64,000 bases of DNA. Source: Brasenia schreberi (taxonomy: Eukaryota > Streptophyta > Magnoliopsida > Nymphaeales > Cabombaceae). This document shows, piece after piece, positions 48,771 to 60,750 of the stretch (position 1 is the stretch's first letter; the number at the start of each line of letters is the position of its first letter). The notes below the pieces were generated by a model, which did not search any database, was not told the DNA's origin, and worked only from the letters and a program-made list of their open reading frames with translations. The stretch is from assembly GCA_036023115.1 (NCBI GenBank), contig JAYKKT010000088.1, forward strand, positions 701,501 to 765,500, written 5' to 3'. The position numbers and the translations under genes were made by a program.

Positions 48771-49443
48771 TAATTCATGTTTAAATATGTTAAAACATCT
48801 TCAATAAACACAAATAACCATTTCATGACTTACAATCTTTTGGCAAGAATCGGCTCAGGAGGGAACACTTCCTGGCCTTCAATGCCATCAGGCCACCTAA
48901 AAATTCAGTGACAAAAAAAGAGAGGATGTGCTAAGGCCCTAAACATACAAATAATACTTATCTCCACTATTCTTCTTCTCCTTATATTAATCCTTATCCG
49001 AGTAGCATGGTGTTAGTAATGCACTAAAGAACAAGAACATTTTCAATGAACCATGTTGCTTTCTTGGGCCATCTGATGCCATCACTTCTGCTTCTGCTCC
49101 TCAATACAATGGGGAGGCCGAAGGGGAGCACGCCCTGGGTATCAAACTCGGTACCTTCACCTTATAAGTCGACTTTGTGCTGACATCACTTTGTTTATTG
49201 AAAAGCTGTCCACATTTCAGAGAGAGAGAGAGAGAACCATCCAGTCTTTACTCATACCTCAAATTTACAGCAACGTTTAGGTTGCTTATGACACCGACAA
49301 GGTCACAACCAAGAATTGTACAGCAGTGATGGATGTCGGCGACCAACGATCGCATCACCAAATACAAAGGACGAGTAAATACACGGGGAAGAAAATTTAT
49401 TAAATCATAAGAGAAGCAAGTCATAACCTGTTCTGCCTCGCCA
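48230..49443. other. Intergenic region between AsnRS and the SNARE gene
   Basis: Both neighbours read leftward. The left part would be the AsnRS promoter, with a CA/GA tract at 48290-48320. A (TA)n(GA)n microsatellite lies at 48735-48770 and a GA tract at 49219-49233. No gene is recognised. Confidence 0.4.
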
Positions 49444-52400
49444 TTACAGATACTTAATTAGGAGCCATACAACAACTGCGAGAATGACAATGACAACCAC
49501 AGATAACAACAGGCACATACAAGAGCATCCACCCTTTGTACGCTTGTTGAGTACGGACAATCTCTTCTGTATACGCTGCACGAAAAAATAAAAAAGAAGC
49601 TCAGCAAGGAATTCCTCTCTCTCTCTCTCACACACACACACAGGGCAAACTTTGGCAGCTTAGCTGCCAAAGGACCTATCATGCCACAAAGCACCAACTT
49701 AATTTGGCCAACCAAGAGTTCAATAAAATCAAACATTCAAGACAACGATAGACAAGTTGAGAAAACTCAGTAACTACCACAAATTGTACACAAGGAAAAA
49801 TAAAGTTATTGAACTGAAATAACTACAACCTGAAGGCGGGAGTCGGTTGAATCAACATGCTCATCTAAGTTATCCTGCAGGAGAAGAGTATGTCTTTATG
49901 CACCCTTTACAGAAGTGACATGAAATAAAATTCAGAATAATGAAGAAACATACGATAAGCCGTGTATGCAAATCAAGCTCCTCGTTGACAGCCAATGCAA
50001 TATGTTTTGTGCTTAAAACTGTCTCCTCTAGTTTCTCCAGACCCTCATCTTGCTCTACAGTAGATGCGAAGAAGAGTTAAAGACGATGATGGCAATACAA
50101 GTTCAAAAAAATATTAGCCCCATGATGGAAATGCAAGGATACAGAAAAGATAACAAGTGCTCTTTATCTGATATAAATGCCATAATACAGGAAAGATAAC
50201 ATGCCTCTCATAATCTGCCGTTGAAGACCAACTACACCGTAATTATCCAAGCCAGCAGTCCTATCGATCGCCAAAGTTTTACTTTCTGGCCCAAGCAAAT
50301 TATCCCTGCGGTTGTAGACAATCCACCATCAACTTCTAGTAAAACAGCAAATAAACAAGCATTCTCCACAAGCATTACTCGAAAAGGTATAAAGAAAGAT
50401 CATTTCTAAGATACTTCAAATAGAAGCTCAACATGAAACCACTTGTTTCTACCCAAACTAACCTAGTCATCTCACGTAATCAGAAGAGCTTAGTCCTTAA
50501 ACTGTAAATTATTAGGGAAAGAATTAACAAAGAACAATATCATGGGGGCTATGTGTATACGAAGAAAATTACAGGTCCAAGAACATCTATAGGAGGAAAC
50601 AAATAAATCATTTAACTAGAGGAAAAACAACTGCCACTGACGCTAACCTGTTGGCAAAGTTTGACATGTTTAATGTAGCTGCTAATTGCTTAGCTTTGGA
50701 TCTGAGATTAGTGAGCATGTCTTGGCGCCGATTAAGCTCCTTCTCTGTTCTGTAATCAACAAATAATAGGTGACAAAAAAAAGTTAGCTGCTTCATCAGA
50801 AATACAGATAACTTCTCTCTCTTTTATGGTAGCCCTGACCCAATAACTTTAGAAAACTTTAGATAACAAACCAAGGATCATAACTATTACTTTAGCTGGG
50901 GCTGTTCTCTTTCATAGAAAATAATATCAGCGTGAGTTATCTCTATTCAAATGAATTCAGACACCCCATAATTGCGGAATATTGAAATTACTGGACAACT
51001 GGGAACTGAAAAAACATCCCGCAAGCATAAATGTGTGTACCATTTTTATTCCCCTGTTCATTCCTGAGATTAGGAAAGGAAACTCACTTAGGTAAGGAAC
51101 ATGAAGGGAACGAGTAACACAGCACTCAATGTACTTGGGAGAAGAAATAATCGCAAGGAAACATGGGCCTGAGTAAAGCCGATGCTGAGATATTCCACCA
51201 TCTAAGAAACAAGCACGTCTATGCCTTCTGCTGGTAAAGTTATGTGATTCTGGGTCTCCTAAACAAAAAATAGGTAGTAGTGTACCATTCGCCCCCAAGG
51301 CTCAAGCAAAATCTCTGAGCTAGATGTACACATGAAAGCCACCTTGGTCAACAAAAAACTGCCTTACACTACCAGCCAAGCAACAGGGTCGACAACAAAT
51401 AGAGAAACTCATCCAATTATCTAATTACAAAGGAACATGATGGAAACAAAGCAAGCACAGGAAACCAAGGATTGCTTGGATAGTTGAGCAAAGTTTTAAA
51501 CAATCATATATACACTTAACATTGGATTAACAAGAAATGAATATATTTTGCATAATATATTTATACATATACATATACAACAACTAAGCCTTTTCCCATA
51601 CTAGATGGGGTCGGATACATGGATTCTTTGTTTCCACAAAGCCCTATCATAATTTGTAGAATCCATGGTAGATAAGTCCGACAAAGTTTTACGCTGGCAA
51701 TTGGAAGCCTAACGCAACCCTCCTTTATCCGGGCTTGGGACCGGCCATGCAAGGGTGATCCCTTACATGGGCGGAGTTGCATAACACACACACACACACA
51801 CACACAGATATATATATCATGACACTACTTCTTACAACAGTTTGTCAAGATATGTAAAAATAAGTATGGCGTGTAAATCTTATTTTTGGTAACATTGGAA
51901 AACTTTTAGTTTCAAAATTGAACTGGTTCAAATTAGCTCTACTATCATTACCATGTGATCCCCTCCCCATCCACACATCCCTCTCTCAAAGGAGTGATCA
52001 TACAAGCACAAACAAAGACTAAGAGTAATAAATAAAAGCATCCATTTCAGATCAACAAAAAGCTTAAGGACAGATAAAACAGCAATTACTCGGAAAACCC
52101 CCTTCTCCTATATAAAATAAATAAGTTATAAATCTCAATATGATACACGAGAATAGTTCCCCCAAAAGGAATAAATCCAAAAGTTGGAAGTAAAGCAGTA
52201 AAAAGAACTTAAACAGATGATGTCAAGCACGCAAATTAGTCTCCTAACTTACACAATGGTTTTAAAAGTATAATAAAAAGAATTGTGAATCCTCTGCCTT
52301 GTGTCAAGGCCTTAATGTAATCCAGTCACAGAATGAAATTACTATGTACACCAAGAACATAATAATCAGCTGCAAATAAACAGAATAATTTCACACTCTT

Positions 52401-52721
52401 TGGTATCATTGCAGTTCAAAAGTAAGTGCACATGCAACCACAGAAGAATTTCAACATAGAAGTTAAGCACTGGACAACTTTATCGTTCAGATAAATGGCA
52501 TACATTGGTTGCTTACTAGGAAGCTTGGACAGCAAAGACTCCAAGCTATCAAGTCTAGTTCCAAGGATTGTAATCTTCCGGCGAATGGCAGATAAATGGC
52601 GTTGTGTGTCCGGGCCTGATGGAGGTAATGAACTTGTCTCCGAGATTCTGGCACTGATGTCATCTGCAAGCTTGGATGCCTCATTAAGCTCCCTCATCCA
52701 AGAGTCTGAAGAAGAGGCCAT
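49444..52721 (-). CDS. SYP5-type Qc-SNARE (syntaxin of plants 51/52-like), 232 aa
   Basis: Six coding exons join in frame to 699 nt: 52721-52504, 50749-50648, 50305-50205, 50054-49954, 49874-49830 and 49575-49444. The start MASSSDSWMRELNEASKLAD and the 232-residue length match Arabidopsis SYP51/52. Residues about 1-105 form the N-terminal helical region (NMSNFANR at its end). The Qc SNARE helix lies at about residues 141-200, with a conserved glutamine in EQDEGLEKLEETV. A membrane anchor of about 20 hydrophobic residues ends LLIKYL. SYP5 proteins work with VTI1- and SYP2-type partners in fusion at the prevacuolar compartment and vacuole. An AG at 52725 before the start codon implies a non-coding first exon, probably near 53.5 kb. 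One intron uses a GC donor (50204-50203). All exons are undamaged, so I regard the gene as functional. Confidence 0.95.
51575..51785 (-). mobile_element. LINE head-plus-tail composite (SINE-like), about 210 bp
   Basis: Read on the minus strand, the first ~135 bp (CAACTCCGCCCATGTAAGGG onward) match the 5' leader of LINE copy B at 40170-40305. The next ~75 bp match the LINE 3' block (GGAAACAAAGAATCCATGTA ... GGCTTAGTTGTTG). The whole coding region is absent. It sits in the first coding intron of the SYP5 gene. It is either an internally deleted LINE or a member of a non-autonomous family that keeps both ends needed for transcription and for reverse-transcriptase recognition. Confidence 0.85.
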
Positions 52722-53324
52722 TTCTGCTGACATGCAGAAAGGTTTGAAAGTCAGAAAGATTTCTTGGTTTCAGGTAGAAATAATGGTAAATTTTCATTAA
52801 GAAATTTCTCCAGCTGGAAATTCACGTCTAAATTCACAAAGGAGTTGCTAGCACATAACCCTTTAATAAACAAACTCTATTAACCTCAAACCAGCAACTA
52901 AACTTGAAATCAGGAGCTTATCCTTTGAATAATCAACTTATACAGATTTGTAGGCATATCAAAGCGTGCTCCGATGTAAAGATTTGCGAAAAAGAAAAAG
53001 AAAATATAACATGGAACCACGCAAAAGAAATCCATGGCAGATAAATTAGGAACTGGAAAGGGGGCACCGCCTAGGGTTCTTAAACAAACTTGGAAATACA
53101 AATCATGAACCGCACATGAGAACTCCCGTTCTGTGAAGACAATTAATAGCTTCATTGGAAAAATAACCGGCACTGAATGTAGACAACGGCAAAAAGAAAA
53201 TAAAAGAAGGGAGGCAATCGGAAGGCGGGGAAGAAGGGAGAATGTTAGGACACTAGAAAAAGAAATACAATGGCCAACCCAACATTGAACTATTCAAGAA
53301 AACATAACAACCAACCGCGACACG

Positions 53325-53395
53325 GTCTAACGATTAGATAAAGCAACCAATGGATTATGAGATACTTTACGGATTCAAGCCCTAGAAATCTTCTA
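53325..53395 (+). repeat. Possible tRNA-derived SINE head
   Basis: GGTCTAACGATTAGATAA and ACGGATTCAAGCCC sit at tRNA-like A and B box positions upstream of the SYP5 start. The spacing is plausible; there is no cloverleaf. Weak call. Confidence 0.35.
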
Positions 53396-53629
53396 AAACA
53401 AGTAAATTTTGACAATTATTAATTCTTCTTCTTTTCTTGATCTAGTAACGGCTTCACGATTAAAAAAAATAATGAGGGAATAATTCTCACGATTGTCAAT
53501 ACATACTGATGATCGCGGTGATGAAACGAAACTGAGGTCGGATAGGGTTTTGAATCGCCCTATAGTATAGGAAAAGAGTGAACGAGGAGTTCAGGTGAAA
53601 TCCCCTCTCTTATATACAAGCAACATCAT

Positions 53630-54278
53630 AGACCGACTGCAATTGAAATCATAAATCCATAATTTCAAGAAAACCGAGTGAATTTACACAAGAACAAAAC
53701 CAAACAAGTTCAGAACCGAAACTTCTCACCTCTTTCTGCGAGAAATCAATCCTCCGATTCACCGAGAAAAGGGAGACGTTTGCGTAAAAGGAGACGAAGC
53801 GATCGGCAAAAAGAAAGGATCCTACGGAACTAGTGCTTCCAACCTCGTACCCCTCGGGACTATGCCTCCTGGCTTTATCAGGACGAATGAGGAAATTCGC
53901 AATTTTCAACTTTTGGGGGAGGAAATTGCTCAGACTAACTAAAGAGGGTGCATGTGATATTTGTCCTTGTTTTACGTTTTTCGCGGGATGCCTCGCGTCC
54001 GTTTGAGTCGTGGAACGCGTACTACGGCCTATGGCCGTGGCATCCCCAATTTTGGATCCGGACCGGATTGGCATGATAGAATGCGGTTTGGTGATGGACT
54101 CATCCATTGATGAATATACGGATCTAAATCCAAATATGATTTCAAATATAGTTGCATTCGGTAGAAGGCAGGAAGCTTTGGGCTTCTGTTGCGATTCAGC
54201 AAACTTGGATCTGGATACTAAGTTTGGATGGACCATGTGCGGGATATCGGATTAGTATACCCAACAGCAGATCTAGAA
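53630..54278. other. Upstream spacer of the SNARE gene
   Basis: No gene is recognised. The minus-strand frame at 53649-54236 (195 codons) lacks similarity I can name and begins in sequence with no promoter-like context, so I do not call it. Confidence 0.3.
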
Positions 54279-54287
54279 AATGCTTTT

Positions 54288-54426
54288 AGGGTGGGGCGAA
54301 TAGTCTACCAGGAACTTGGTAAGGGCAGAATGGATTAGATTTAATATCCCACGGTTTCATCCGTGGGCTATAGCTTCAGTCACACCTCAACTCGACGAAG
54401 GTAAGCTATTCGCCCCGCCTTGGCTC
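54288..54426. mobile_element. Small fold-back (MITE-like) element
   Basis: The ends carry inverted copies of GGGGCGAATAG (54292-54302) and CTATTCGCCCC (54406-54416). The centre has CCCACGG..CCGTGGG, a 7-bp stem. Nine-base flanks AATGCTTTT and AATGCTATT differ at one base and could be a target duplication, as in Mutator-type elements. The inverted ends are not exactly terminal on the right side, so the class is uncertain. Confidence 0.55.
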
Positions 54427-54479
54427 AATGCTATTCATATTTAGGGCTAGAAGCCCCTAAAGATGATGATATATGCATC

Positions 54480-55920
54480 CAAGCAGATAAATCATACATC
54501 GAGCTGGAACCTTGGCCCGGCCCGTTCCCAGCATGGTCCATGTCTGGACCGAGCCCAGGGCCAGTTAGAAAGGGGAAAGAAAGTCGCAAGGGGCCCAGCA
54601 CCGTACGGCCAGGCCTAGGCTGAACTCAAAGGGTTGCAATTTAGACCCGAGCCCAAAAAACTGTGTCTAGGTTGGCTTCAGGCACCCAGGGTCCGGTTAG
54701 ACACTGGGATTTGGCTAAGAAACCCCAGAGTGTCCAGTCCGAAGCTGGTGCGGTGGGCTATTATATATGCACATTATGGGGCTTACCAGGTCCACCCCAA
54801 CCCTACCCAAAACCCACTGGGTCGGGTCTGCATCAGCTTGCTTTGGACCAAGACCAAGTGAGGTAACAGGAATCCGCCCCTTTAGCTGGATTCGACAACC
54901 CCTATTCATCAGTATTGGGATATGGACCGACCGGTTCTTCATGGTCGGGCACCATGATTCCAAGTTGCACAATCTAAAACAGGGGAATGCAGACCTTAAA
55001 ATTATTGCATCATTCTTAGACATGGCTGGTTCCAAACCGGGGTGATGGTTCCAATTGGGAAGGAACCAGGCTAGGAACCGTCTGAAATGAGAACCCAAGT
55101 AAAACCGGAGGTGGTGGTTTCAAACTGCGGATTCTGATATATTTTTTTAATTATTTTTTTATAATTTTTACCAGAACCGGATAGTTTGGAACCCTCAATT
55201 CCAGTTCTGACTTGGTTCTGGTTCTGGTTTCAGCCGGTTCCTCATCCAGCTTGTTTCCTGTTGAAACCGCTGGGTTGTTCCAAATTGCCCATGTCTAACG
55301 AAGCCCACTTAGGCTTTGGTTTTGGCTTTGTCAGACCAGTAGCTCTACCCGCTAAAGCACAAGAAAGGAACTGATTTAAACCTGATAAACCAAGGAAAAG
55401 TCCCCTCAACACTTTGGGTTGATGTTTTGCTTCTCCCAAGTGATCATGTTATTTCATGTCATCACTTTATTCTCTTGGCTGTTGGTGTAAACGTTGAAGT
55501 TTTAATCAAAAGCCTAAACTGAACTGCTCATGATAATGATGCCATGACTAGACATGTCTGGTTCTCATGGTGGTTTCAAACTATCTGTTTTGGTTTGTTT
55601 GAAACAAAAGAACCGGAACCAAATTGCCCCCAGATCGGTTCTGGTTTTAAAACCGCTGGTTTCAGAGCAGTTCAGGTTCCGGTTTCAAAACCGTTGGTAT
55701 CCATTTCAACATTTTTTGAAATATAAAAGCAATGCACCCTCAAGAAGTTGAACTCTCCATCAAGCTAACGATTTGTTTGTGAACAAAGTTTTTGCAAAAA
55801 TATTTAGAACATAATGGCAATTTGGAACCGCTACAGTTCAAGGGTCGGTTCCGGTCGTTCCGCATGCGGTTCAGTTTCAGTTGGAACCAGCCATGTCTAG
55901 CCATGACTATCAACGAGGAG
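54480..55920. repeat. Dispersed ACCGGTTCC-rich decayed repeat
   Basis: Dense in GGTTCC, GGTTTC and AACCGG words, with several CCATGTCTAG/CCATGTCTAA strings. The part at 55.15-55.3 kb shares its order of words (GGTTTCAG, CCGGTTCC, TTGAAACC, GTTCCAAA, CCATGTCTAA) with 4.49-4.64 kb and 4.88-5.03 kb. It seems to be one old repeat family. No gene recognised. Confidence 0.5.
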
Positions 55921-56181
55921 AGTCATCTCCCACCACTTCTTCTTCGGTTAACCACCTATAGCGTTGTATTCAAAATGCCCGAGAGACATAAAAAGGACTC
56001 TTGAATAACAGCGTTGGAATCAGACAATCAAAGGATCAATCCCGGCTGAGGGACTACATTACATCCACACGAGATACAAAAGAGGGAAAAACTCATTCAA
56101 AATGTTCCTTCATACACACGCATACTTACATGCAAACATACATATGTGTAAAGCCTTTCATCAATTGGTTCATATCCAAAT

Positions 56182-58505
56182 CAACAAACAACAACAACTA
56201 AACCTTTTCTCATTCTAGACCAGGTCGATTATACGGATTCTTTGTTTTCACATAGCCCTATCATGTACCATGTTAACAGTTAACTCACAATAAGCTAGAT
56301 CATTCTTTATTGTTTCTTTCCACCACTTTTGTGGTCGTCCTCTACCTCTTTTAATACTTTCAAAATCTAGTTTTTCATACATTTTTACAAGTTCTTTTGA
56401 TCTTCTTTTTATATGTTCAAACCATCTTAAACAATATTCTCTCATTTTATCCTCTATTGGTTCTCTCCTAATTTGTTTCTAATAACCTCATTATCTATAC
56501 GGTCTTTTTTTGTATGACCACTCATCCATCTCAACATCTTCATTTATGTCACATACATCTTTTGTATATGTTGATGATTAACTACCCAACACTCAGAACC
56601 ATAAAACATGATAGGTCTAATTACTGTTTTATAATATTTACCTTTTAACTTTAATGGTATTTTTTTATCACAAAGAATACATGATGCTTCTCTCTATTTT
56701 AACTAACCAACATTAATTTTATGCATAACATCTCCATCAATTCTTCTATGACTCTGAAAAATTGACCCTGGGTATTTAAAACTTTTCTTTTGGGGGATGC
56801 AATGTGTGCCAATTTTAATTTTTATGTCCTCTAAAGTAACCAAATGATCAAACTTATATTTCATATATTATGTCTTTGTTCTACTAAATCGGAATCCTTT
56901 ACTTTCTAATGTTTCTCTCTATAGTTCCAATTTTCTATTAACTTTTTCCTTAGACTCCTCCACTAACATAATGTCATTTGCAATTGAATATGTTTTGTTA
57001 ACTCATCAATCACCATTATAAATAAGTATGGACTTAAAGTTGATCCTTGATATAACCTAACATTAACTTCAAAGAAGTTTGTCATTCCTTCAATAGTCCT
57101 CACACATGTTTTTGCACCATCGTACATATCTCTTATAAGGTTTATGTATATCAATGGGATACCTCTTTTTCTAAGATTCTCCAAAGAACCTCTCTCGATA
57201 CCCTATCGTAAGTTTTTTCTAGATCAATAAATATTATGTGAAGGTCTTTTTTTTGCTCTAAAATGTTTCATAAGACGTCTCAAAAGGTAAATTGCTTCAT
57301 AGTAGATATGTTTGGCATGAATCCAAATTGGTTCTCGGTTGTACTCGATACTTGTCTTAATCTACGTTCGATAATTTTTTCTCATAATTTCATAATATAG
57401 CTCATTAACTTGATACCTCGATAATTTTCACAATTATAAATGTCTCCCTTGTTCTTATATATGGGTATAAGTGTACTCGCTCTCCATTCCTCGAGCATCT
57501 TTTGATCTCTTCATATTTCATTAATAGTCTTGTGAGCTAAGTGATTCTTGTTTCTCCTATGATTTTACAAATTTCTATAGGAATATTGTCTGATCCTACC
57601 GATTTACCACCCTTCATATGTTTAAGAGCCTCTTTGATTTTATTCTTTTGAATATGTCAATAGAAATTGTGGTTTATATAATTTTTTGATTTGGCTAACT
57701 CTCCTAAGCTAATACTAACATATTTATTTTCATTAAAAAGCTTATAAAAATAGTTTTTTCATCTATTTCTTATATCATCATTTACCACTAGAATTTTCTC
57801 ATCCTCATCTTTGATTCATTTAAAAGAATTAAGATCCTTAGTTTTCTTATCTCTAGCCCTAGCTATCCTAAAAAAATATCTCTTTCAAACCTCTTTTGAA
57901 TTAGTTTTTTATATAAATCTTTCCAAATTTTAGTTTTTGCTTCACTGATGACCTTTTTCGCTTCTTTTTTTGCTTTTTTATAAGCTTCTAAAGTTTCACT
58001 AGTTTTCGTAACATAATGTAATTTGTAACATGCCCTCTTTGCCTTATTTTATTTTGCACTACTTCACTCTACCACCAAGCTTCTTTTTGTATCGGTACAC
58101 CTCTCTTAGATTTACCTAACACATCTTTCGCCACTTTCTTAATATTTACAATTATATTGTTCCACATATCACAAGGTGTACCAACATAATTACAAGCATC
58201 TCCTTAAGGATTTTCTGTTTAAATATACATTCTTTCTCATTTTTGAGGTTCTACCATTTAGTCCGAATAGCTTGATGCATTATTTTAATCTTTGTCCATT
58301 TTTTTACTTATAAATATATACCTAAAAGTCGATGTTGGGTTATTAAGCTTTCTCCTAGAATTACCTTGCAATCTTTACAACACGCTCTATCTTTTTTTCT
58401 AAAAATAAAATAACCATTGTGATAAAGCACTCTTATAAATAATTAAATGTTCATCTCGGTTTTTGAAGATTGTATTGACTATAAAGAGAACAAATGCCAT
58501 AGCAA
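56182..58505 (-). mobile_element. 5'-truncated RTE-type LINE inside the FtsH pseudogene (copy E)
   Basis: The element starts at AMAFVLFIVNTIFKNRDEHL, the end of the endonuclease domain, and runs through the linker (58.2-57.6 kb), reverse transcriptase (FGFM and LEKTYD motifs at about 57.3-57.2 kb; a deletion removes the FADD site at about 56.98 kb) and the C-terminal RLRWFEH region to the (TTG)n tail near 56182. Stops are frequent. At 58505 it joins the FtsH coding sequence directly, at codon RHIRN. Confidence 0.9.
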
Positions 58506-60750
58506 TGTTCCTTATATGCCTCAGTGCCAGTTCATATGCGGTATCTGATATCCTCTTAACAGCTACATCTATATCTTCTGCAAGCTTTTCTGACATTGAA
58601 TTTCTTGCCATCATTCTCATGATAACATCCCCACTTTGCAGCTGATGCATCCACAAGTGACCATGGACCAATCTCAGACATCCCAAACGTCGTGACCATC
58701 TGCAAGAGTATCATTCATATTCATTGAAGCAGCATAGGAGGATAAGGAAGGAAAATCAAAAGATTGTTTTATAAGGAAAATTAAAAGTTCATCCTGTCAA
58801 AATGCAAAAATATTCATTCTTTCAATTAAAGCCAAAAGTTTTTAGTTTCAGCCATTCAAGAAATCATATGATGTGACCTTTTCACAGGTCTCACCAATTA
58901 ATTAAAGCTAACATAACTTCGATTTTTTGAGAAAATATTACTAAATTGAGATTATATTCACAATTAATTAGGCTATAAAATATTAGCATCTTCCACCCCA
59001 CAAAAACAAGAGAAAAAAAGGAGGAGATATATAATATGGCAAAAAGTATATAATGTCAATGAACAAGTACCTGTTTTGCCAAACTGGTGATTTGCTGCAA
59101 ATCACCAGCGGCTCCAGTTGTAACCTCAGGCTCACCAAAAATAATTTCCTCTGCAGCTCTACCACCTAGTCCTCCAACAAGTCTTGCAAAGAGTTGTTGT
59201 TTGGAAGATCAGAGTTGGGTCATCGGAAGGAATGAACCATGTAAGACCTCGAGCTTGACCACGAGGAATTAGTGTTACCTTTTGTACAGCATCATGCCCT
59301 GGGGTCAAAGTTCTGCAAGCAAGTATAAATAGATGTTTCAGAACAACTTTTCGGGAATTTAGTAAACAGCTTCTAAATGTCACTGAATCTTTCTCTTAGC
59401 TAGCATCATATACAAGTGTTATGTGAACATGTAAGTCATGAAGACAACACCTTGCTTCCATTGCAATCTTACACAACATTTACTTGAAAGACATTAAAAA
59501 GACAGCCTAATTTCTTACCCACAAATGGCATGTACCCAACTTCATGATATGCCACTAAACTTTTGCTTTTCCCATCTGTCATCACTGTTCCTTCCATTCC
59601 AGCCACAATCCTATCAATAGAATCATCAATCTCTTTGGATGAGATTGCTGTCTTTCCATCGCCGACCAGCTAGTATAGCTGCCTCATTCAAAAGGTTTGC
59701 AAGGTCTGCCCCACTAAATCCTGGTGTTCTCATGGCTACCACATCAAGAGAAACATCAGGATCAAACTTTTTGTTGCTACCATGAACCTTTCAGGATTTC
59801 AGTCCTTCCCCGTATATCTGGAACATTAACTGTTACCTGCAAAAGCATTATGTTCAGTGATAATACTCAACTTTACTCATTAAAATAAATGCATTAAGCA
59901 TTTTCTAATGTAATCTTACCTGTCTATCAAACCGTCTCCGGCCTCAATAAAAGCAGAATCAAGAATGTCAGCCCTGTTAGTTGCAGCAATGACTATGATA
60001 CCAGTGTTGCCCTCAAAGCCATCCATTTCTGTCAAAAGTTGATTAAGCGTTTGCTCTCTTTCATCATTTCCCCCTCCAATTCCCGTTCCTCTTTGCCTAC
60101 CAACAGCATCAATTTCATCAACGAAAACAATGCAGGGAGCGTTCTCTTTTGCTTTCTTGAAAAGGTCACGAACTCGAGAGGCACCAACACCTACAAACAT
60201 CTCTACAAACTCAGAACCTGAGATTGAGAAAACGGAACACCAGCTTCACCTGCAATAGCCTTGGCTAACAGTGTCTTCCCCAGTTCCTGGAGGGCCAACA
60301 AGAAGAACACCTTTAGGAATGCGTGCCCCAACTGCAGTGAACCTTTCTGGTTTCTTCAAAAACTCTACCACCTCAATGAAATCCTGTTTAGCCTCATCTA
60401 CGCCAGCAACATCATCAAAGGTAACACCTGTGTTTGGCTCCATTTGAAACTTGGCTTTAGACTGACCAAAAAGCAAGAGGAAAGCCAGGCCCATCAGCCT
60501 TGGCACTTTTGGCACCCAAGAAGTTAGATAAACCAACTCCAGCATTTCCAACCAAAAATTTCAGAAACTCCCTTTTTCCATTGAGCTGCCTCTGCTCCAA
60601 AGAAGCTCTAGCACGAATAGACCTAGGAATTATGCTCAAAGAAGGTAGTCCTGTATATGGGAGGCATTGTCTACCATAAAATGATTTAGAGAGTTTGTTA
60701 TCACAGGAAGACAGCTTCAGTGAAGCTACAGAAGCTGGTGAGGCAGCCAT
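58506..60750 (-). pseudogene. Thylakoid FtsH2/8-type (VAR2-like) metalloprotease pseudogene
   Basis: Exons: 60750-59920, 59836-59519, 59312-59071 and 58699-58506. The start MAASPASVASLK and the [16 protein letters not shown] region form the chloroplast and thylakoid targeting peptide. AKAD is then joined directly to GPGFPLAF, so roughly 150 residues including the lumenal domain are gone. The AAA domain follows ([16 protein letters not shown], Walker [20 protein letters not shown]), then the protease domain. FtsH normally works as a membrane hexamer that removes damaged photosystem II subunits. Lesions: an extra base in the Walker A codons (about 60279), one base lost near 60228, changes at 59935-59955, an extra base in the zinc-binding HEVGH (about 59535), further shifts at 59205 and 58640, and the last ~75 residues replaced by a LINE. 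Introns are kept. It is certainly non-functional. Confidence 0.93.

Noticed and set aside
53649..54236. A 195-codon minus-strand frame upstream of the SNARE gene
   Set aside because: No similarity, no intron or promoter signs, and it overlaps the likely non-coding leader region. Kept as spacer.
56103..56115. AATGTTCCTT at 56104 and 58505 as the LINE target duplication with a transduced 3' flank
   Set aside because: The left copy lies about 70 bp beyond the LINE tail, and FtsH sequence does not resume after it, so the match is most likely chance.
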